DNA of 42,703 bases from Zoogloeaceae bacterium (GTDB lineage Bacteria; Pseudomonadota; Gammaproteobacteria; Burkholderiales; Rhodocyclaceae), in NCBI GenBank assembly GCA_031256795.1, contig JAIRPW010000021.1:1-42703 (forward strand), written 5' to 3'. The notes beneath the pieces are model-generated. The model was not told the origin of the DNA. It saw only the letters and a program-made list of their open reading frames with translations, and did not search any database. Below, in pieces: positions 35,755 through 42,703 of the stretch. The translations under genes and the position numbers were made by a program. Position 1 is the first letter of the stretch. Each line of letters opens with the position of its first letter.

Positions 35755-36914
35755 AGTATTGGCATCTTTTGCTGCTGCCTTTCTTTTTTGCGCTGGGTTG
35801 GGTAGCCGCGCGAATTGACATTCATCATGTCGTGCGCGATTCCCGCGCCCTGCCGCGCGCCTATTTTCAGGGGCTGAGTTTTCTCTTGAGCGAGCAGCCG
35901 GACAAGGCCATTGACGCCTTTCTGGAGGTCTCCCGGCAAGACAGCCAAACGATCGAGCTGGATTTTGCGTTGGGCGGTCTTTTTCGCAGACAGGGCGTTA
36001 TGGAGCGCGCGATTCATACGCATCTGGCGCTGGCGGAGCGCGATGGCCTGAACGAAACCGCGCGTTTGGAGGCGCGGCTGGAATTAGGTCTGGATTATCT
36101 CAAGGCAGGTTTGCTGGATCGGGCGGAAGCTGTTTTTGAAAAGCTGCGCGACACTCCGTTGAAAGACGAAGCGGAACGGCAGCTGCTGGAAGTCTGCCAG
36201 ATCGGCAAAGATTGGGAAAAAGCGATCGCGATTGCCCGAATCCGCAAGGATCCATACGCGGACAGGCTGATTGCCCATTTTTGCTGTGAACGCGCGGAGC
36301 TGGCGCTGGATCATTCACGTTTTTCCGAAGCGCTGACCTTCCTTGCCGAAGCGCGGGAAGCCTCCCGGCAGTGCGCGCGCGCAAGCGCGCTTGCGGGGGA
36401 GGTCGCCATGCGGCAGAACGATCCAGAAGGCGCGCTCAATGCGTGGCGGGAAATCGAGCGGCAGGACCCCGGACATCTGGCGCTAATCGCGCCACGCGTA
36501 CTGAAAGCCTATGCGCAGCTGGAGCGTCCCGAGGAAGGCATGACGCTTTTACGCGCCTGGCTGGAACGTTATCCGTCTCCAGACTTGCTGGAGACGGTAT
36601 ACCAGGGTGAACTGGCGCGCGGCGGGGCGGAAGCGGCCTATCAGCTGGCGAGCGAAGAATTGAAACGCCAGCCAGATTTGCCCGCCCTGGAAGCATTCCT
36701 TGACGCGCGGCTGCGCCAGAGCGCGCGCGTGGAATCCAGAAATGATCTGGAATTGGCGCTCTCTATCGTGCGGCGGCATACTCGGCAGACGCCGCGCTAC
36801 CATTGCCATCAATGCGGGTTTCGCGCGCGGCAGTTTTATTGGCGCTGCCCCGCGTGCGGCGGCTGGGAGACATGCCTGCCGCGCCATGCCGAAGGCGCGG
36901 ACGCGCTTTCGTGA
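35745..36914 (+). CDS. lapB: lipopolysaccharide assembly protein LapB (YciM)
   Basis: A 389-residue protein with an N-terminal membrane anchor (about 5-22), a long TPR array and a C-terminal rubredoxin-like zinc site (Cys354, 357, 368, 371; CHQCGF and CPACGGW). In E. coli LapB delivers LpxC to FtsH and so limits lipid A synthesis; it also acts as a lipopolysaccharide assembly scaffold. Order and overlap with lapA are conserved. The heptose kinase gene follows, in line with the betaproteobacterial arrangement. Confidence 0.95.
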   Translation: MELEYWHLLLLPFFFALGWVAARIDIHHVVRDSRALPRAYFQGLSFLLSEQPDKAIDAFLEVSRQDSQTIELDFALGGLFRRQGVMERAIHTHLALAERDGLNETARLEARLELGLDYLKAGLLDRAEAVFEKLRDTPLKDEAERQLLEVCQIGKDWEKAIAIARIRKDPYADRLIAHFCCERAELALDHSRFSEALTFLAEAREASRQCARASALAGEVAMRQNDPEGALNAWREIERQDPGHLALIAPRVLKAYAQLERPEEGMTLLRAWLERYPSPDLLETVYQGELARGGAEAAYQLASEELKRQPDLPALEAFLDARLRQSARVESRNDLELALSIVRRHTRQTPRYHCHQCGFRARQFYWRCPACGGWETCLPRHAEGADALS

Positions 36915-36959
36915 TTCGTCCTTCCGCCTTTTGCTCGTTTCATTTTTTCGTTGCCCGCC

Positions 36960-37946
36960 ATGACCTTTCTTGATGGTTCTTTGCCTGAAGCTCTGGAGCG
37001 TGTTTCTTCCGCGCGTTTGCTGGTCGTAGGCGACGTCATGCTGGATCGTTACTGGTTCGGTGACGTGAGCCGCATTTCTCCGGAGGCGCCGGTTCCCGTT
37101 GTCAAGATTGAGCGGAGAGAGGAGCGTCTGGGCGGCGCGGCCAATGTGGCGCGTAACATTGTGGCGTTGGGCGCGTCTTCCCGTTTGCTTTCTGTTGTCG
37201 GGGAGGATGAGGCCGGCCGCGCGCTGGCGCGTCTGCTTGCCGAAAGCGGCGTCGCGGCGGGGCTTGTCGTCGACGCGGAGATCGGCACCACGGTGAAATT
37301 GCGCGTCATTGGCCGTCAGCAGCAGTTGCTGCGCATTGATTTTGAGACTTTGCCCTCGCGCGAGGTGCTGCGCGAAAATCTGGAGGAGTTTTCCAGCCGT
37401 CTGCCGGAATGCGACGCGGTGGTTCTTTCTGATTATGGCAAGGGAGGTCTGGCGCATATTGCCGACATGATTCGTCTGGCGAAAGGGGCTGGAAAGCCGA
37501 TTTTGGTTGACCCGAAAGGGGAGGATTTTTCCCGCTATGCCGGCGCGACGGTAATTACGCCGAACCGGAGCGAGTTTCAGGCGGTGGCGGGGCGCTGGCG
37601 GACAGAAGCGGAACTGGATGAAAAAGCGTGGAAAATGCGCGAGGCGCTGTCTCTGGAAGCCTTGCTCATTACGCGCAGCGAAGAGGGGATGAGCCTGTAT
37701 CTCGCGGGGGAAAAGCGGCACGAGACGGCGGTGGCGCGGGAGGTTTTTGACGTTTCCGGCGCGGGCGATACGGTAATCGCGACGCTTGCGGCGCTGATTG
37801 CCGCGCGCTGCGCCTGGTCGGAGGCAATCCGTGCCGCCAATCTGGCGGCGGGCGTGGTTGTCGGCAAACTGGGTACGGCGGTGGCGAGCCGCGACGAGCT
37901 TTTGCGGATGTTTTCAAACACGGAGGGCGCGCAAGCCGCATGCTGA
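36960..37946 (+). CDS. rfaE1: D-glycero-beta-D-manno-heptose-7-phosphate kinase
   Basis: A 328-residue PfkB/ribokinase-type enzyme that phosphorylates heptose-7-phosphate at C1 on the way to ADP-heptose for the lipopolysaccharide core. Visible are GDVMLDRYWFGDVSRISPEAPVPV, the GGAANVARN substrate loop, and the catalytic GAGDT loop with Asp270. It is the kinase half only; the C-terminal adenylyltransferase half of HldE is absent and would need a separate gene (rfaE2/hldC). The ATG at 36960 has no clear ribosome site; a TTG at 36951 is possible. It overlaps mig-14 by 7 bases. Confidence 0.95.
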   Translation: MTFLDGSLPEALERVSSARLLVVGDVMLDRYWFGDVSRISPEAPVPVVKIERREERLGGAANVARNIVALGASSRLLSVVGEDEAGRALARLLAESGVAAGLVVDAEIGTTVKLRVIGRQQQLLRIDFETLPSREVLRENLEEFSSRLPECDAVVLSDYGKGGLAHIADMIRLAKGAGKPILVDPKGEDFSRYAGATVITPNRSEFQAVAGRWRTEAELDEKAWKMREALSLEALLITRSEEGMSLYLAGEKRHETAVAREVFDVSGAGDTVIATLAALIAARCAWSEAIRAANLAAGVVVGKLGTAVASRDELLRMFSNTEGAQAAC

Positions 37947-38851
37947 ACCGCCTCGCTTTTTTCCGGGAACGCGGCTGGGTAGAAATTTCCGCGGCAGATT
38001 ATGCGGAGATATGGCAGCGGTATGGCGGCAGCGTATTAACGCACCCGGAATTTGTCGCGCGGCTCTCGATGCTGGCCGGAATTCCGCCGCGCTATCTGGG
38101 CTGGCGGCGAGACGAGACGTTTGGCGCGGCTTTGCCGGTCTGGGGGCGTCATCTCGCGCTTTCCGGCGCGGCTCTGAAAGCGCGGGGGAAAAAGCGGATT
38201 TTTGACCTGGGCAGCGCGGAGGTTATTTTGCCGGTATGCGGCGCGGCGCGGGATATTCCTTTGCGGCATTCAATTTCCTGGCTTTCCGGGCAGCATGAAA
38301 ACGTTTTTTCCGGTCTCGCCGCGCAAAAGGAGCGTTTGGCGCTGCTTAAGCCTCCGGAGCGTTTTTCCGCGAAATTTTGCTACAACCAGCGCCGGGCCCT
38401 GAAGCAATTCGAGAACGCGGGCGGCACAGCGCGGCCCCTCGCGGATTTTTCCCCGGACGAACGCGCGGCAATGTATCTTGATCTTTTTTCCCGCCGCTGG
38501 GGATTTCCCGCGGCGGGCGCGGCGCGCATGGCCGAGGCGTTTTCTCTGCTTTCCGATTGGATGACAGGCTCGGTACTTTTTTTGGCGGGCGCGCCGGTCG
38601 CGGTGCAGATCCTCTATCGGGTGGAGTCGCCGCGCTGGATCAGCGTGGAATACATCAATGGCGGCGTCGCGCCGGAAGCGCGCGATTTCAGCGTAGGCAG
38701 CGTTTTGATCTATCTCAATACAGAAGCCGCCAGACAGGAAGCGAGCGCGAAAGGCAAGACGCTGCGCTATTCCTTTGGGCGTATGGACGCAGGCTATAAG
38801 GCGCTGTGGTGTCGCGCCGAGCCGGTATTCCGCGCGGGGAGCGCGTGGTGA
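37940..38851 (+). CDS. Mig-14 family protein
   Basis: A 303-residue protein of the Mig-14 family, which adopts a GNAT-like fold. Typical segments are FRERGWVEISAADYAEIWQR, LAGIPPRYLGWRRDE, FDLGSAEVILP, KFCYNQRRALKQFENAGG, DLFSRRWGFPA and WISVEYINGG. Mig-14 proteins in Salmonella and Pseudomonas give resistance to antimicrobial peptides; the reaction is not known. In P. aeruginosa mig-14 lies beside the deacetylase gene dnpA, and the same pair is seen here. It overlaps both neighbours by a few bases, so it belongs to the hldA-mig-14-dnpA unit. Confidence 0.92.
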   Translation: MLNRLAFFRERGWVEISAADYAEIWQRYGGSVLTHPEFVARLSMLAGIPPRYLGWRRDETFGAALPVWGRHLALSGAALKARGKKRIFDLGSAEVILPVCGAARDIPLRHSISWLSGQHENVFSGLAAQKERLALLKPPERFSAKFCYNQRRALKQFENAGGTARPLADFSPDERAAMYLDLFSRRWGFPAAGAARMAEAFSLLSDWMTGSVLFLAGAPVAVQILYRVESPRWISVEYINGGVAPEARDFSVGSVLIYLNTEAARQEASAKGKTLRYSFGRMDAGYKALWCRAEPVFRAGSAW

Positions 38852-40290
38852 GGTCTTATACCAAAGCCGAACTGCTGCGCCGCCATCGGCGCAAAAAGCG
38901 TCTGCTTTTGGTCATGACGCTTTTTGCCGTCTGCGGCCTGGGATTTTTTGCGGGCATTTTTTGGGCTTTTGCCGGAATCGCGTTTTTCTGGATCGCGCAT
39001 GAGGCCTGGTTTTCCGATCACCTGTTTTACTCGCCAGCTGCGGATGACCGCTATACGCTGACAGGAATGGAGGCCGTGCCCGTTACTTTTTCCGATGGCT
39101 GCCTGCGCCTTGCGACGGAAGCGGGCGGCGCTTCCGCGCTGGATCCTGACGATACGCTGATTCTTGCCGCGCGTCTGCGCGCGACTTGGCTGGGGCGGTT
39201 TTTGGATCCTGCGGTAGGTATCGCGGCGGTCAACCCGTCGGACATGGCGGCGGATCGGCAGACTTTCGAGCGCGGCGCAAAAGGATTGCGTTATCTCAAT
39301 CTTACGGGTTTCGCGCGGGCGCTTCAGGAAGGCGGCGTGCGTCTTTCCGGTCAGCATTGCCGTTTGCCGGATACGTTCCTGCTATGGAAAAAGGGTTTTC
39401 CCGATTACCGGCAAAAGCGGCTGCTCATTGTCGCGCCTCACGCCGACGACGCGGAAATCGCCGCTTTTGGCCTTTATAGCGCGGCAAAGGACGTTTGGAT
39501 CGTCACCCTGACGGCGGGGGAGACGGAGGCGGCGCATTATCTGCGTCTGGGCATTTCTGGGGTTGAGGCCGCGCGCTTGAAAGGGCGGCTGCGCGCCTGG
39601 GACAGCGTGGCGGTTCCGCGCTGGGGCGGCGTTCCGCCAGACCGCGTATGGCAGCTGGGCTATTTTTGTCTTTGCCTGTCTGCCATGCAAAACGCTCCGG
39701 ACGAGAGCGTCGGCTCCAAAGAGGCGGATTGGCGGGATACGCGGCTTTTCCGCGCGTGGAATGCGCGATCGCTTGCGAGCGATGCGGATGGCCGCCCGAC
39801 CTGGCGGAATCTGGTAGCGGATCTGGCGGAAATCATGCGGCTGTCCAAGCCGGAGGTTTTACTTGTTCCGCATCCAGAGTTGGATCCGCATCCCGACCAC
39901 GTGGCCGCCCATGCCGCGGCGATGGAGGCGCTGCGCTCGTGCGGGCAAAGAGTGGAAACATTGCTGTGCTATGCCAACCATCTGCATGACAACGATCTTT
40001 GGCCGATGGGCGGCGCGGGGGATGGCGTCGCTCTGCCGCCGCGCAAGGCAGATACCGGCGAGGAACCGCCTTATGCGCTGCCGCTTTCGCCCGCCTTGCA
40101 GCGCGACAAGGCGATGGCCTTGGGGATGATGCACGATCTCGCGCCGCGCCTGTCGCGGAAAAAACGCTTGCGCCGCGCGGTGCAATGGCTGCTTGCGGGA
40201 CGCGCGCCCTCTTTGTTTGGGGAAAACGAGTATTTTCGGAAAGCGGTCCGGCGGCACGAAGTGTTTTTCGCGCGCAGCCCGGATTTTTAG
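38848..40290 (+). CDS. dnpA: PIG-L family de-N-acetylase (DnpA-like)
   Basis: A 480-residue protein with a basic N-terminus, a hydrophobic region (about 19-51, possibly a hairpin) and a PIG-L/LmbE deacetylase domain: PHADDAEIAAFG (about 196-207) is the metal and catalytic motif, and HPDHVAAHAAAM the second His pair. Such enzymes remove N-acetyl groups from amino sugars; in Pseudomonas the counterpart beside mig-14, DnpA, affects drug persistence and is thought to act on lipopolysaccharide. The start is GTG at 38848, overlapping the mig-14 stop (GTGA) with GGGGAG upstream; the 14 codons before it are rejected. The stop is 13 bases from the convergent M23 gene. Confidence 0.85.
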   Translation: MRSYTKAELLRRHRRKKRLLLVMTLFAVCGLGFFAGIFWAFAGIAFFWIAHEAWFSDHLFYSPAADDRYTLTGMEAVPVTFSDGCLRLATEAGGASALDPDDTLILAARLRATWLGRFLDPAVGIAAVNPSDMAADRQTFERGAKGLRYLNLTGFARALQEGGVRLSGQHCRLPDTFLLWKKGFPDYRQKRLLIVAPHADDAEIAAFGLYSAAKDVWIVTLTAGETEAAHYLRLGISGVEAARLKGRLRAWDSVAVPRWGGVPPDRVWQLGYFCLCLSAMQNAPDESVGSKEADWRDTRLFRAWNARSLASDADGRPTWRNLVADLAEIMRLSKPEVLLVPHPELDPHPDHVAAHAAAMEALRSCGQRVETLLCYANHLHDNDLWPMGGAGDGVALPPRKADTGEEPPYALPLSPALQRDKAMALGMMHDLAPRLSRKKRLRRAVQWLLAGRAPSLFGENEYFRKAVRRHEVFFARSPDF

Positions 40291-40303
40291 GGAACGCCGC
40301 GCG

Positions 40304-41212
40304 TCAGTACTTGAGAAACTTACCGGGATTGATCGGGACGCCGTTGGCGCGGACTTCAAAATGCAGGTGCGGGCCAGTCGAGCGCCCTGAATTTCCCAGA
40401 TGGCCGATCAACTGTCCGCGCCGAACCGCCTCTCCAACCTGGACGTTGAGCGCGGACATGTGCGCGTAACGGGTAATCAGCTCGCCGCCATGGTTGATTT
40501 CCACCATATTGCCAAATTCGGGGTGGTAGAAAGCAACCACGACAATGCCATTGGCGACCGCCAGCACGTTCGCGCCGTAGGGAGCGATAAAATCAATGCC
40601 CTCATGGATGGAGCGTCCGCGCCCGAACGGATCAATCCGCACGCCGAACGGGGAACTGATGCGCTCAATGTGGCGCAACGGAAAAATGTTGGGCAGCAGC
40701 TCGCTGCGAATCATGCGCTCGCGCAGGGTAGATTCCATCAGCCCCAGAAGGACGCCCTGTTCTTCAACGGTTTCCGCGAGGTTGCTGATTTCCTCGCGCA
40801 GACTGCTTTCGCTGATTTGCGCGGGAATGAAAGGGCCGCCTTTGCCGCTATCGGGAGAAACGGAAGTTTTCGCTTCTGTTTTTTCTGGAATCGCCACGCC
40901 GGTTTGCGTGGAAAGCCGTTGCGCGAGACCGTCAATCTGCGACATTCGCGCCTGTAGTTGTCCCAGGCTGACAGAGATCGCCCGCAAATCTTTTTGGTGT
41001 TGCAATTCCTTGTTTTTTGCCTCCTGGGTGTGCAGAATGACGAGCTGCTCTTCGACGAACGGCAGCCGCCAGACAACGGCGAGCCAGGAAAAGAGCGCCG
41101 AAAGCGCAAGGATAAGCGCCAGCGCGGCCAGACCCGCGAAGACGAGATGCCGCGCGCCGACGGTCATGTTTTTTGCGGCGGCAAGTTGATCCGCGACCAG
41201 TATGATTTGCAA
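40304..41212 (-). CDS. M23 family metallopeptidase, membrane-anchored
   Basis: A 302-residue protein with an inner-membrane helix (about 21-48), a coiled coil (about 55-165) and a LytM endopeptidase domain. Zinc ligands and catalytic residues are intact: HEGID (His203, Asp207), His251 in RYAHM, and HLH (282-284) in GPHLHFEV. It would cut peptidoglycan cross-bridges or act in their regulation. The start is TTG at 41212, supported by a GGAG site 8 bases before it and by the usual MQIILV N-terminus. The divergent dciA start is 14 bases away. In related bacteria I recall secA next to this gene; here a convergent dnpA follows. Confidence 0.92.
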   Translation of the reverse strand: MQIILVADQLAAAKNMTVGARHLVFAGLAALALILALSALFSWLAVVWRLPFVEEQLVILHTQEAKNKELQHQKDLRAISVSLGQLQARMSQIDGLAQRLSTQTGVAIPEKTEAKTSVSPDSGKGGPFIPAQISESSLREEISNLAETVEEQGVLLGLMESTLRERMIRSELLPNIFPLRHIERISSPFGVRIDPFGRGRSIHEGIDFIAPYGANVLAVANGIVVVAFYHPEFGNMVEINHGGELITRYAHMSALNVQVGEAVRRGQLIGHLGNSGRSTGPHLHFEVRANGVPINPGKFLKY

Positions 41213-41226
41213 GAGGATTCTCCTTC
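41211..41226. promoter_or_regulatory. overlapping Shine-Dalgarno sites for two divergent genes
   Basis: The 14 bases between the M23 TTG and the dciA ATG read AGAGG on the plus strand (for dciA) and AAGGAG on the minus strand (for M23), in an imperfect palindrome. Each messenger must therefore start inside the other gene's coding sequence. Confidence 0.6.
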
Positions 41227-41700
41227 ATGCAGTCCACAGAACAATGGTTCGCCAAAAGCGAGGGGATTGCGCGATTTTTACCGCGCGTCCAGCTTTTGAC
41301 GCGGCTCAACGCGCTGATGCAAACTACGTTACCCCCCGCGCTTGCCGATGAGGCGCGAGTCATCCATATCCGGGAGCGAACAGTCGTCATCCGCGCGAGA
41401 AACGCCGCTGTCGCGACAAAACTGCGTCAGTTCAACGAGCGTCTGTTGCGTGCTTTTTCAACAGCGGTCTTGGAGTGTAATAACCTTCAGGTGAAAATTC
41501 AACCGGTTCAATCGCGCGAAGAAATTCCGGCTTACCAGGAAATATCCTCCGCTTCCAGAGACGGGAAGCGCGCTTTGCCGCCTCTGCCGCCGCGCGCGAT
41601 ACAGAATATGCGCGCCGCCCTTCGCGCGCTTCCGGAAACGTCGTCCCGAACTGCCGCCGCCATAAAAAAACTTCTGGCCCGCCGCGACGTCTCTTTGTAG
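41227..41700 (+). CDS. dciA: DciA family (DUF721) replicative helicase loader
   Basis: A 157-residue protein with the DUF721 fold: an N-terminal helix region, then TLPPALADEARVIHIRERTVVIRARNAAVATKLRQFNERLL, the KH-like core, and a disordered C-terminal tail (RALPPLPPRAIQNM). DciA loads the DnaB helicase in bacteria lacking DnaC. The ATG at 41227 has an AGAGG site. The gene is 16 bases from the convergent acyltransferase; no terminator is visible between them. Confidence 0.85.
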   Translation: MQSTEQWFAKSEGIARFLPRVQLLTRLNALMQTTLPPALADEARVIHIRERTVVIRARNAAVATKLRQFNERLLRAFSTAVLECNNLQVKIQPVQSREEIPAYQEISSASRDGKRALPPLPPRAIQNMRAALRALPETSSRTAAAIKKLLARRDVSL

Positions 41701-41716
41701 GACGAGGCGAGAAAGT

Positions 41717-42703
41717 TTACCGGGGCGGCGCTTTTTCAAGATACGGTTTTAAGACATGCTCCAACAAAAAACGGTTTCCTGCGCCAGAAAGATGACCAGT
41801 ATCATAATAAAGGGGCAGGCCGTCGCGGTTTATTGACAAGCAGGTATTTTCAGGACAAAAAGCATCTACGGTGCGAATAATTTTTGCGCCATGAATCGCA
41901 GCAAGAAGGTTCAGGTATTCCTTCTGATTATTCAGAACGTCCTGTTTGTGAAGAATAAAAGAAGATTTATTTGGGCGAAAAGGTTGCAGGACAATACGAT
42001 TCCTGATGTGAACCGGCCATATCGGATTTTCTTCGACGATAAATACTTTCTTGCCATCTTTTCTGAAATAATCCGTGAGATATTGCAGTCGGCGGTATAA
42101 ATTTTCCGCGCCGTATGGCGCCCAATAGTTTTGATTTTTTACGCCGTCGACATCTTTTCCTTTCAAGCGCAACACGCCTCTTTCAATGATAAAAACCCTA
42201 GATATAGAGGAGTAGATAGCTGTCGGCAGCCTGGAAAGGCGGTATTCGAGACTGGCTAAATGCTCTTCAAGAGTGGCATTGAATTTTCTTTTTACTATAT
42301 GGGATGACAATGCCAAGGTATTGACGCCGTATCGCGCATTGAATTCAGCTATAGTTTCAAATGCTACCAATGTATGGCTATCGCCGAGAAGAAGAACAGT
42401 CTCTGTGCCTTTCACATCCTGATAAAGACACTCTTCCACATACTCAATTTTCTTTTGACACTCCTCGAATTTCGGAACTAGTTTAGCCCAGGGAGGAACT
42501 AACTCCGCAGTTGCCATATTGTTAAGTTTTACGTTTTCCCGTGTTTTTATTCCGTCATTCCGTTGTATCCATATGCCGACGCACGCGATGGAGGTCATGA
42601 GCGCGCAAAGGGCCGCGATTTTGGTTGTTTTATTTTTGTTGCTGAATCGGATGGGTTTTTCGATGAGGTGGTAAGTGAGGGAGGCGAGGGAGACGGAGAG
42701 GAG
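41717..42703 (-). CDS. membrane O-acyltransferase with C-terminal SGNH domain, 5' end cut by window edge
   Basis: Open on the minus strand from 42703, in frame, so only the end of the membrane domain (YHLIEKPIRF) and the SGNH part are seen. The next helix is CALMTSIACVGIWI; the SGNH block I is GDSH (LLLGDSHTLVAFE) and the Asp/His block DTGHLS. It aligns with the left-end protein over its whole length (shared GKKVFIVEENP, QPFRP, LPLY and LKPYLEK), but after the first 172 bases the DNA has diverged. The region is AT-rich compared with the rest of the window. Role as for the left copy: transfer of acyl groups to surface glycan, substrate unknown. Confidence 0.85.
   Translation of the reverse strand, partial: LLSVSLASLTYHLIEKPIRFSNKNKTTKIAALCALMTSIACVGIWIQRNDGIKTRENVKLNNMATAELVPPWAKLVPKFEECQKKIEYVEECLYQDVKGTETVLLLGDSHTLVAFETIAEFNARYGVNTLALSSHIVKRKFNATLEEHLASLEYRLSRLPTAIYSSISRVFIIERGVLRLKGKDVDGVKNQNYWAPYGAENLYRRLQYLTDYFRKDGKKVFIVEENPIWPVHIRNRIVLQPFRPNKSSFILHKQDVLNNQKEYLNLLAAIHGAKIIRTVDAFCPENTCLSINRDGLPLYYDTGHLSGAGNRFLLEHVLKPYLEKAPPR
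42532..42703 (-). repeat. right arm of the terminal inverted repeat
   Basis: Reverse complement of 1-172 with mismatches at 42584 and 42579. See the left arm. The 119 outermost bases are identical in both arms. Confidence 0.95.

Noticed and set aside
1-42703. Search for tRNA, rRNA, CRISPR arrays, transposases and integrases
   Set aside because: None recognised on either strand. The terminal inverted repeat is coding sequence, not a transposon end.

Overview
This window looks like chromosomal DNA of a Gram-negative betaproteobacterium. The rpsA-ihfB-lapA-lapB-hldA order, the three-gene PTS (mannose-type EIIA, HPr, enzyme I) without a permease, the DciA/M23 peptidase pair and the MSHA-like pilus operon all fit that class. 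The class call is an inference from gene content and order, and I cannot name a genus. Coding density is high, many genes overlap by 4 bases, and the DNA is GC-rich with very frequent GCGC words. The two window ends are the exception, being clearly more AT-rich.

Layout. 1-1026: 3' part of a membrane acyltransferase with an SGNH domain. 1114-4609 (minus): TerC/DUF475 membrane protein, then the PTS operon EIIA-HPr-EI. 4732-8205: cytochrome c' (minus) and valS (plus), divergent, each with a TATAAT box. 8218-10233: priA (minus). 10234-10603: AT-rich non-coding region with three DnaA-box matches. 10604-21156 (minus): eight-gene MSHA/type IV pilus-like operon (secretin, TPR protein, c-di-GMP-type ATPase, platform protein, PilM/PilN-like protein, a small membrane protein and two pilin-like proteins). 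21253-22678 (minus): InaA-type kinase and SAM methyltransferase. 22814-30900 (plus): recC, a cation diffusion facilitator and recB; no recD. 30903-32996 (minus): uvrB. 33336-40290 (plus): rpsA, ihfB, lapA, lapB, hldA, mig-14, dnpA-like deacetylase. 40304-41212 (minus): M23 peptidase. 41227-41700 (plus): dciA. 41717-42703 (minus): a second acyltransferase/SGNH gene, also cut by the window edge.

Themes. Envelope and surface: two O-acyltransferases, LapA/LapB, heptose kinase, Mig-14, DnpA, InaA kinase, M23 peptidase and the pilus machine. Genome maintenance: PriA, DciA, RecBC, UvrB, IHF and the DnaA-box cluster.

The most striking structure is the pair of window ends. Bases 1-172 and 42532-42703 are an inverted repeat with 2 mismatches, the first 119 bases being identical. 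It encodes the end of the acyltransferase membrane domain, and the SGNH domains diverge abruptly right after it. This suggests either a 42-kb segment that can be inverted, swapping SGNH heads between two membrane domains, or a contig that stops at an unresolved repeat; both may be true. I saw no tRNA, rRNA, CRISPR array or insertion sequence.
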